DNA from: Setaria digitata
Lineage: Eukaryota > Nematoda > Chromadorea > Rhabditida > Setariidae
Length of the DNA stretch: 16,449 bases
Direction of reading: 5' to 3'
Assembly (NCBI GenBank): GCA_003640385.1
Contig: RCAB01000832.1
Span: 1-16,449, forward strand
In this document: positions 9,801 through 15,259 of the stretch, piece by piece
How the letters are laid out: every line of letters begins with the position of its first letter
Numbering within the stretch: the first letter of the stretch is position 1
The notes under the pieces: model-generated
Told to the model about the DNA's origin: nothing
Databases searched by the model: none
The model's input: the letters and a program-made list of their open reading frames with translations, nothing else
Position numbers and translations under genes: made by a program

Positions 9801-10253
9801 CATGTCTCTTCTGAATTTTGCCTGCTAACTATACCTATCTAACATCCAGAATATGATGATGATGACAGTATTTTTTACGATCAAAAATACGATAATACAA
9901 ATAACCCATCTAAGGTATACTATTAAAAAACTAAAGTAAGTTTGGTAATTTAATATACCCTTCAATAATCGCAAAAGATTGCCTGCAGCAGCTGCCGGCA
10001 ATGAACCCGGAGCCACCGTTACTGTAATACCGGAGCCACCGTTACCGTTACAGCGTACTGCCGTGTTAGCTGCTGTTACCGATACTGTTGTTCCACCAAC
10101 CAATGTACCACCAATACCCGTACCTGTACCTGTTGTTACTGCACCGTCACCCGATAAAGCTTCAGCACCGGAATTAGATATTACTGCTGTTGCTGCAGGA
10201 CCGTTGCGCATCGATCCCGGACTATGAATTACCGGATCGTCTGGTGTGCTCAT
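3654..10253 (-). CDS. daf-12: DAF-12-type nuclear hormone receptor, full spliced gene (15 exons, about 777 aa)
   Basis: A ligand-regulated transcription factor of the nematode DAF-12 (NR1J) group. In C. elegans it binds dafachronic acids in the nucleus and switches between dauer arrest and reproductive growth; that role is family knowledge, not visible here. Counting from Met at 10253: [12 protein letters not shown] at 1-12; a G/T/V/A-rich stretch at about 35-90; the DNA-binding domain at 147-207 with zinc ligands C147/C150/C164/C167 and C183/C189/C199/C202, and P-box ESCKA; a basic extension with [13 protein letters not shown]; a low-complexity hinge at about 232-500; and the ligand-binding domain at about 530-777, with the signature [20 protein letters not shown] and C-terminal LPKEFFKTT. 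Every exon junction is GT..AG on the minus strand and every phase matches. The stop is TAG at 3654-3656. The neighbour upstream is a small gene in the same orientation. Orthology rests on remembered C. elegans sequence, not an alignment. Confidence 0.93.
4112..4273 (-). CDS. daf-12: daf-12 exon: LBD helices 8 to 9
   Basis: One base completes Lys, then [20 protein letters not shown] and [20 protein letters not shown], ending with CG of an Arg codon at CG|gtatgt. [14 protein letters not shown] corresponds to ELAVYLVMLAVLF of C. elegans, helix 8. Acceptor gatttag. Confidence 0.94.
4387..4549 (-). CDS. daf-12: daf-12 exon: LBD helices 5 to 7
   Basis: It completes Gly and reads [20 protein letters not shown], then [14 protein letters not shown] and [10 protein letters not shown], ending GFL plus two bases of a Lys codon at AAA|gtatgc. 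EMLTxRGVTR is the conserved end of helix 5 and the beta-turn that lines the ligand pocket in DAF-12. Acceptor catttcag; phases 2 in and 2 out agree with its neighbours. Confidence 0.95.
4948..5143 (-). CDS. daf-12: daf-12 exon: LBD helices 3 to 5
   Basis: It starts [20 protein letters not shown], carries [19 protein letters not shown] (helix 3), then [17 protein letters not shown] (helices 4-5, the nuclear-receptor signature), and ends in the first base of a Gly codon. Acceptor actttag, donor G|gtgttt. This is among the most conserved parts of the receptor and forms the coactivator groove and part of the steroid pocket. Confidence 0.95.
5301..5375 (-). CDS. daf-12: daf-12 exon: LBD helix 1
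   Basis: Twenty-five codons, [20 protein letters not shown] ending RALDI, phase 0 both ends (ctctttttcag acceptor, ATC|gttagt donor). [14 protein letters not shown] matches the NINYQLNAAELKALD block of C. elegans DAF-12 as I recall it, the start of the ligand-binding fold. Confidence 0.92.
5706..5885 (-). CDS. daf-12: daf-12 exon leading into the ligand-binding domain
   Basis: Sixty codons including [20 protein letters not shown] and ending [10 protein letters not shown] at donor AAA|gtttgt, phase 0 out. The start at 5885 uses tttttttttag and is phase 0. A start at 5872 uses the better-looking aatttcag, but needs a phase-1 donor, which exists at 6031. The polar segment just before helix 1 includes [17 protein letters not shown], which looks helical. 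Confidence 0.85.
6086..6279 (-). CDS. daf-12: daf-12 hinge exon with [13 protein letters not shown] (alternative 5' and 3' ends)
   Basis: It reads [20 protein letters not shown] and ends NEQETT at donor ACG|gtaaat. It resembles the short conserved hinge segment STEEYKQLL of C. elegans DAF-12 as I recall it. Two acceptors 6 nt apart (6279 or 6273) both keep frame. A longer form ending at 6031 (C|gttagttac) is in phase with the alternative start of the next exon at 5872. The short form chosen here pairs with 5885. Confidence 0.85.
6561..6720 (-). CDS. daf-12: daf-12 hinge exon, Gln/Ala-rich
   Basis: It reads [20 protein letters not shown], then a Gly/Pro/Leu stretch, and ends DAFSTK plus one base at AAAG|gtatta. 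Acceptor aatttcag, phase 0 in, phase 1 out. No catalytic or binding motif; the hinge in this receptor family is poorly conserved. Confidence 0.88.
6865..7028. repeat. Interrupted inverted repeat with (TA)n and an N at its tip
   Basis: Inner arms 6886-6910 and 6944-6968 are perfect 25-nt reverse complements. Outer arms 6865-6882 and 7011-7028 are perfect 18-nt reverse complements. The right side has an extra 42 nt between inner and outer arms where the left has 3 nt. The loop at 6911-6943 ends in a TA run and an N at 6943. It lies inside a daf-12 intron (6721-7180). Confidence 0.9.
7181..7297 (-). CDS. daf-12: daf-12 hinge exon, Ser-rich
   Basis: Thirty-nine codons, beginning [20 protein letters not shown] and ending [10 protein letters not shown], phase 0 at both ends (catttcag acceptor, GCC|gtatgt donor). 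A Ser/Pro/Thr-rich disordered linker between the DNA- and ligand-binding domains, with several SP dipeptides that could be phosphorylated. Confidence 0.87.
7474..7535 (-). CDS. daf-12: daf-12 hinge cassette exon (62 nt)
   Basis: After acceptor gtacag it completes an Arg codon, then reads [20 protein letters not shown], ending ACG|gtttgc in phase 0. The frame joins both neighbours exactly, and the reading is more protein-like than the surrounding intron. RRDS fits a basophilic kinase (PKA/AKT-like) consensus. It can be skipped without a frameshift through the alternative donor at 8012, so it may be an alternative exon. Confidence 0.75.
8020..8248 (-). CDS. daf-12: daf-12 exon: C-terminal extension of the DBD and start of hinge
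   Basis: It opens [20 protein letters not shown], the conserved basic extension after the fingers that also supplies a nuclear localisation signal. It then turns into Q-, N-, T- and S-rich low complexity. The donor C|gtacgctt (phase 1) fits the 62-nt exon at 7474-7535. A second donor 8 nt on, CTT|gtaatt at 8012 (phase 0), would splice directly to 7297 in frame and skip that exon. Confidence 0.9.
8500..8589 (-). CDS. daf-12: daf-12 exon: second zinc finger
   Basis: Thirty codons, [20 protein letters not shown] then [10 protein letters not shown], phase 0 at both ends (cgtttcag acceptor, GCT|gtaatg donor). The four zinc ligands are C-x5-C-x9-C-x2-C, with the dimerisation D-box between the first two. 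KCFA runs straight into VGMKKEW of the next exon, the usual end of the DNA-binding core. It differs from the C. elegans sequence I remember only by conservative changes (E to D in the D-box, CFT to CFA). Confidence 0.96.
8791..8913 (-). CDS. daf-12: daf-12 exon: first zinc finger and P-box
   Basis: It codes for [20 protein letters not shown] and continues through [16 protein letters not shown]. The cysteine spacing C-x2-C-x13-C-x2-C is the first nuclear-receptor finger; ESCKA is the P-box of the DAF-12/NHR-8/NHR-48 group, which sets half-site choice. Phase 0 at both ends; acceptor cttttcag, donor AAG|gttcag. A second upstream acceptor (atttcag, 11 nt away) is out of frame with the chosen donor of the previous exon. 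Confidence 0.96.
9372..9490 (-). CDS. daf-12: daf-12 exon just upstream of the DNA-binding domain
   Basis: It begins after atttgcag with two bases that complete Gly, then [16 protein letters not shown], then [11 protein letters not shown], and ends at donor GAT|gtttgttt. The phase (2 bases in, 0 out) fits both neighbours. It contains an internal GGG|gtaagtttaa that looks like a better donor than the real one (see findings). No domain; a Ser/Cys-rich linker before the zinc fingers. Confidence 0.8.
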
Positions 10254-10259
10254 CTGCTG
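9959..10259 (-). CDS. daf-12: daf-12 exon 1 (or 2): N-terminal MSTPDDP exon
   Basis: It reads [21 protein letters not shown] and ends LLRLLK plus one base of a Gly codon at donor G|gtatatta. C. elegans DAF-12 contains [13 protein letters not shown], as I recall it. The acceptor is aatttcag followed by CAG CAG ATG, a triple CAG, so splicing after 10260, 10257 or 10254 all keep frame. The exon is either cis-spliced to an upstream exon or trans-spliced to a spliced leader only a few bases before the ATG, a common nematode arrangement. Residues of about 35-90 are Gly/Thr/Val/Ala-rich and look like lineage-specific low-complexity growth. Confidence 0.88.
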
Positions 10260-10263
10260 CTGA
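10260..10263 (-). promoter_or_regulatory. Possible spliced-leader trans-splice acceptor before MSTPDDP
   Basis: The sequence aatttcag ends only 6 nt before the in-frame ATG at 10253. Nematode SL1 trans-splice sites typically lie within about 10 nt of the start codon and look like ordinary acceptors. The same site would also work as the cis acceptor for the candidate exon at 14309-14440, so the sequence cannot tell which is used. Confidence 0.4.
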
Positions 10264-12654
10264 AATTATACATGAAGCAAATTTTCTTCCTCTCTCTCTC
10301 GTCTAACAAAATAGTGTCAAAATTGCCATCTTGGGAATTGTAGCTGATCAAAATGAAGATTAAGATAAAAAATGCTATGCATTTGTCGGTGCACACGAAG
10401 CTAAAAATTGTAAAAAAAAAAAAAAAAAAAAAAAGGAACAAAATCTGAAATAGGTACGAGGAATATTTTACTTGATAAATTCTCCAAAATATAAGATGAT
10501 GATAATGATGTTCCATTTTTTTTTTTTTTTTTTTTCTAGTTTTTCCTCAATTAACAACTAATACATTTATTATTTTAAATTACTAAATTTAATTCCTGCA
10601 ATAAACGGATAATTTTAATCCTGATCAATGAGTATCATCTACGTTATTCATGTTCGAATGATTTAGTTCGTATGTGGTACACATTTCTATTTTTATTTAT
10701 CGTTAAGCGAAAGTAATATGTAACAAAAGCTGCATATTTCTTATCAAATTATAACATTTGTAAAATTAATGTTAAATTTCTCTTTTTTTTTTTTTTTGCT
10801 AGAGTGATAAAATTGCACTTTTAAATACTTTTAATTTATTTTTTGCGTCTGAATGGTTTCTGGATGTTAGTAATAGTTTTTTTTTTTCTTTCTTTTTTTC
10901 CCTTTTCATGTACTTAATGCACTCATTTTGCAAGAGTACAAGCCTGTAAGTAGTAAAAATGAAGTACAACATGAGGACAAATTTACGTTAAAAATAAAAA
11001 AAAAAGTGAAATTTTCTTGCACCGACTTTGATGTATTTGGCATTCAATAGGATTCATGAATCTACGCTGTACTTTGCATGAACTTTCCAAAAATTAAATG
11101 AAATATTACTGAAGAAAATGATCAATTGATTATAAATACGAAATTAAAAACTAATTAAATGCTGTTTAGTCCTAGTATTTGCGCTCACTGATAATTAACA
11201 ACAGATAAAATATTGGCAAATTTGATAAAATGACACATTCCTAGCATTTATGCAACGAAAAATTTCAATTTAATAATGCAAATGTTTGGAGCATTTCGTA
11301 CTTCGTTATCCTATCTTCCTATTGCACTGAAAATATGGCGCAAACAGTACCAAATATCTAATGAAATGAATTTTAGATACCTTATGAAAACACCGTACGG
11401 CAATTTTTCAGGTATACGAGACATTTGAGCATAGCAGAAAGAGATAATCTTGTACTGTTATTTCTGGCAAAAACAAGCTTAATCCGTATCCGGAAAATGA
11501 TCTATAAATCATATATTTAAAAAAAAAAAAAAAATGAATATAAAACGTTTCTGGATTCATACCCTTCCAAAAGTAACAGAAATAGTTCAACACAAAAATA
11601 AAGACAGTAAACTATTTCACGGACTCAGTGTGTTTCTGCAAAGATTTGGAAGGTGAAAAAAGAAGAAAAAAAAGCGAAAGAAAAAAAACATAATAGGAAG
11701 GAATTCTTTTTACCTTCAAATTCAAATGTTAACTTTACATGAAGGAGATTGATTAACTTACAATGAAGGATCAAAGATAAGCAATATAAAACGCTCAAAA
11801 AATATCGAAATTTGCCATTTTGCCATGTTCCTCTCTCAAATCCTTTTACATTCACTAAAATTTCATTTATTTGAAGTAAAAAATTCAAAATAAAACACTT
11901 CAGGATTGAATTATTTTCCGAAAGAAAGACATATCGACCATTATTAGTCATTATTTTCTATGAATAGCTTCCAAAATCAAGCTCATTACAGTCGTACTAG
12001 TGCAAAAATCTATAATGAATGTAGAATTGTTTTATAAAAGAGAAGTAATTTCTGCAAAAATTTGAATTGCAATATATGAACAAGTGACAAATTTCGAAAA
12101 TAATAGAAGGCTATCAAGTCAGAAGAAAAATATAGTTCAAATTCTTTTTTTTCTTTTAAAAATTGAAAAACAATGAAACAATTACCAGAAAAATAAAAAA
12201 AAAAGAAGTGAATTAAAAGTTTGAATAGCATAACAGCTTAGGGAGAAATATTGAATTGAAAAGATAAATGTGGAAATAACAAATTTTGAAAAAACTTTTT
12301 TTTTTTTTTAAATGCAACAGCGACAAAAAAAAAAAAAAAAAGAAGAAAAAGAAGAAAAAACAATAGTTAAATAAAGATATGTTTAATTTAAAGAAATGAA
12401 ATATAGAGGCTACCACCACCGTAATATAAAAATTTAATATTCTCATCCATTGCAACTTTACTATTCCCAGATAGCCTTTACTCCAATCCTGACACCTCCT
12501 GGAATATCTCGGGAAGTAGGAATATATGGAAATTTTTTTTTTTTTTTTTTTGTTTTAATTTTTACGAGTATATTAATTAATATAACAGAATTTTATATTT
12601 TAACCATTGAAATACATTTTCCGTTAACTTCGAACATTTAAAATAAACACACTT

Positions 12655-12655
<1 letters not shown>

Positions 12656-12722
<67 letters not shown>
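12656..12722. repeat. Long (CA)n microsatellite
   Basis: About 33 perfect CA units, the longest simple repeat in the window, followed by decayed ACG/CAT variants to about 12770. Confidence 0.96.
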
Positions 12723-12724
<2 letters not shown>

Positions 12725-12860
12725 ACACGCCATACATGCCACGTCTATTTACACATACACGCACGTACGTATAAAGGATTATTAACGTATTGTGCAATTG
12801 CATACAAAGATATAGGTGATTAAAAGACAAATTTGTAATTTAATTTTCGTTTTTTGCTAA

Positions 12861-12861
<1 letters not shown>

Positions 12862-12914
<53 letters not shown>
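12862..12914. repeat. Long (TG)n microsatellite
   Basis: About 26 perfect TG units, 140 bp from the (CA)n tract and complementary to it, followed by variant TATGTGTTTGTG. Confidence 0.96.
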
Positions 12915-12920
<6 letters not shown>

Positions 12921-13049
12921 TTGTGTATGCTGAAGTTGTAAAAGTGAACAAAATGAGGAAAACGAACAGCTGAAGCTCGGAAAAAAAAGAGCCGATGTTT
13001 GCATCTTTCAAACTAAACTAACAAATTTGCAAATAATTTAGCAATGACA

Positions 13050-13090
13050 ATGATGATGATGATGATAATAATAATAATAATAATAATAAT
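13050..13090. repeat. Compound (ATG)n(ATA)n trinucleotide repeat
   Basis: TGA/GAT units pass directly into AAT units. It is the dense core of a wider GATAAT-rich tract that runs to about 14200. Confidence 0.93.
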
Positions 13091-13341
13091 GAAAACTATA
13101 ATAATCACTATTACAGTAATGCTGATAATAATTATGATAGTGACATTAAAGAACAAGTTGATAATAATAAATATGATAATATACAAGTTGAAAGTTAGTT
13201 GAAAATATAAAGCAAAAGGTCTTCTTGAGCAAGGAAAAGATTTTTTTTTTTTTTTAAAACTTTTACAACTTTAAATCAACAACTATTTACACAACATACA
13301 ATACACTCACATATATATGTATGTATATATATACATGTGCA

Positions 13342-13343
<2 letters not shown>

Positions 13344-13375
<32 letters not shown>
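13344..13375. repeat. (CA)n microsatellite
   Basis: Sixteen AC units with flanking TATG/CATA decay at 13310-13405. Confidence 0.95.
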
Positions 13376-13379
<4 letters not shown>

Positions 13380-14013
13380 TACACACACACCTCACAAATA
13401 CATATGCGAAATGAATTATATCACACCTATTTGTACGATTTAAATAAGAAAATATATAAAATACGTGAAAATAATCCCTCATTTTATTAAACTTATTACT
13501 TACATAAGCGTACATAAATAATCAAATAATCATTTATAGCAAGTGTTAATAACTTAAATTAATAAATCGTAAAAAAAAAAAAAAAAAAAAATGATATGAA
13601 TAACAGAAATCGCTTCGCATAAGCTTTTTAAGCGACAAAAAAAAAAAAAAAGTTAATGGAGAAAAAACTTTTTACAGTGGATGCATAGAAGAAAAATCAT
13701 TAATTTAAATTGCTGCACAAAATAATTGTAATTTAATAGTCATAACAACATTAAGTGATAATGAACAACAAATGAAGAAAAAAAAAATAGTGATTAACAG
13801 TAACACTAATAATAATAAGTGATAATAGTAGCGACCAGTAATAAATAATCAATAATAATTTAAATAATAGAAATGATAAAATAGTGGTGAACAAGGATGA
13901 TAAGTAACGATTACTGATGATAACAATAATTAATGGCGATGATAATTAATAAAAAACAATATTCAGTGATAATAATAATAATTAATAAACGCAATCAATA
14001 ATCAAAAATACTC

Positions 14014-14016
14014 ACC
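14014..14016 (-). promoter_or_regulatory. Orphan consensus 5' splice site GAG|gtgagt
   Basis: On the minus strand AATGAG|gtgagtattt is a near-perfect donor within the AT-rich tract between the candidate first exon and the MSTPDDP exon. The bases upstream have stops in all three frames, so any exon ending here would be 5'UTR. It could mark an alternative non-coding first exon of daf-12, or be chance. Confidence 0.25.
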
Positions 14017-14308
14017 TCATTCAAACTTTTCACTTCTCACAATAATTGATAATTAATAATGATTCAAAAATATCCAATAATAATAATAGATAATAACAGT
14101 TTATGATTTTTGATGACAACAATTAATAGTGATTAGTAATAATAATGATTGAAAATTATTAATAAATAATAATTGCTATCAAAAATGCTAACAGCACTAA
14201 TACTAGTGATTATAGCAAAACGGAAATAAGAGTAAAAAATAGATAGAAAGGTATGAAGTATTGAATGGAATTGATATACGACGGAAAGGGATAATGAAGC
14301 AAGGATAC

Positions 14309-14440
14309 CTTAGAATAAAGTTTGATCAAATTCCAGTGCAAATAATTGTCCTGTGGTGTTGCTGCTGCTGATAATGATGATGATGATGATGATGTTAGTG
14401 ATGATGATATCGCTGATAATAAACTATTCAAATCGGCCAT
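14309..14440 (-). CDS. Candidate first coding exon (44 aa), perhaps of daf-12
   Basis: From ATG at 14440 it reads MADLNSLLSAISSSLTSSSS, then Ala/Thr, then PQDNYLHWNLIKLYSK, ending at TCTAAG|gtatcc in phase 0. That phase joins the MSTPDDP exon at 10259 in frame across a 4.05-kb intron, giving an 823-aa product. The serine run is encoded by an ATC/TCA microsatellite. The non-repetitive tail DNYLHWNLIKLYSK is what makes it look coding. I recognise no homologue, and C. elegans DAF-12 has a different basic N-terminus here. It could equally be the 3'UTR of the small upstream gene, or chance. Confidence 0.42.
14374..14394. repeat. (ATG)7 trinucleotide repeat
   Basis: Read on the minus strand it is the TCA run that would encode the serine stretch of the candidate exon at 14309-14440. 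Confidence 0.93.
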
Positions 14441-14560
14441 TAAATTCAATAAAAGAATTACTCTATGTATGTATATAATGTATAATCTATATCGGTGTTT
14501 GTGTACTTTTTTGCATGTTAATTCTGATCTTCGTCTCTTATCATAATTCAACAAGTCCGT

Positions 14561-15257
14561 TTAAATTTGAAAGCTGTTGCTATTATGTAGAGCTTTTCGG
14601 CTTAATTGCTCCCATTTATCCCGTAGCAGATTGATTCTTCGTGACGTAAAATCATTCAGCAACTCTTCCCACTTTACCTATATATATATATATATATATA
14701 TATATCCTCCATTAGCCAATTTTTTCGCCGTAAAAATTTAACAAATGTGGATGCAATGTTTGCTGCTTGTTCGACTTGCTTACGTTTTGCTAGAATTCCT
14801 GCAGTAATTTTCAAATTTAATTGAAGATAAGTTGGAATTAATTTAAAACAACTATTATATATGCAAATGATATAGAAAGCGAGTTCAACGCGATGCAACA
14901 TCAAAATAAAGAAGGAAGGGGAAAAAAAAAAGAAAAAAAAGAATACTGAAATAAAAATTTTGATGTTAAATGCAATAAAAATTTAACTATAATTCGGTAT
15001 TAACATTATAGCGCTTTTTAGATGTTGAAGGCAAAATTCACACTTTAAAATTTAACATTTATTCAATTTTTTTTTTTTTCTGAAAATGAATAAGCAATAT
15101 CACTAGATGAAGAGAGCACTTATTTGGGATAAGCTGCAAGATGACTTTTTTTTTTCCAAATAATACCAGAAATCCGGACAAACTCTCGGAACGATTCGGA
15201 AGCACTCCAGTCATATATCCGGTTGAATATGATTTCAATCAACATCTCTGTGGACAT
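14561..15257 (-). CDS. Unrecognised small three-exon gene, about 87 aa
   Basis: Exon 1 is 15167-15257 (MSTEMLIEIIFNRIYDWSAS... then FREFVRIS plus G), donor G|gtatta. Exon 2 is 14743-14798, after ttactgcag (ILAKRKQVEQAANIASTF), donor TTT|gttaaa. Exon 3 is 14561-14677, after a (TA)n tract ending tatag (VKWEELLNDFTSRRINLLRD, then KWEQLSRKALHNSNSFQI, stop TAA). All phases agree, and GC content is higher than in the surroundings. No signal peptide or membrane helix. The product would be charged and largely helical (W/L/R spacing in exon 3 recalls coiled-coil or spectrin-like helices, inference only). The exon 2 donor is weak; if not used, exon 2 runs on through FLRRKNWLMED into the TA repeat and stops. 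I do not know the family. The ATG at 15245 is an alternative start. Confidence 0.5.
14679..14705. repeat. (TA)n microsatellite at an intron 3' end
   Basis: About 13 TA units. On the minus strand it ends in tatatag immediately before exon 3 of the small gene, replacing the usual pyrimidine tract. Confidence 0.93.
14799..15166 (-). other. Intron 1 of the small upstream gene
   Basis: Lies between donor G|gtatta and acceptor ttactgcag. AT-rich with A/T runs at about 14920-14940 and 15068-15080. No further exon seen. Confidence 0.45.
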
Positions 15258-15259
15258 CA

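Larger units (their letters stand above)
10263..14013. other. Repeat-rich non-coding tract: large intron or daf-12 promoter
   Basis: No convincing exon was found. It holds poly-T/poly-A blocks (10414-10434, 10517-10535, 12530-12551, 13571-13590), the paired CA and TG arrays, and from about 13020 to 14200 a tract dominated by AAT, GAT and TGA words. A short less AT-rich island at 12440-12530 is noted in findings. If daf-12 starts at MSTPDDP, the promoter lies here. Confidence 0.6.

Noticed and set aside
9979..10227. 82-codon plus-strand open frame opposite the MSTPDDP exon
   Set aside because: Antisense shadow of a Gly/Thr/Val/Ala-rich coding exon; low complexity and no plus-strand gene context.
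11625..12455. Several minus-strand F/L-rich open frames
   Set aside because: Poly-A tracts read as poly-Phe; no domain or splice-phase partners.
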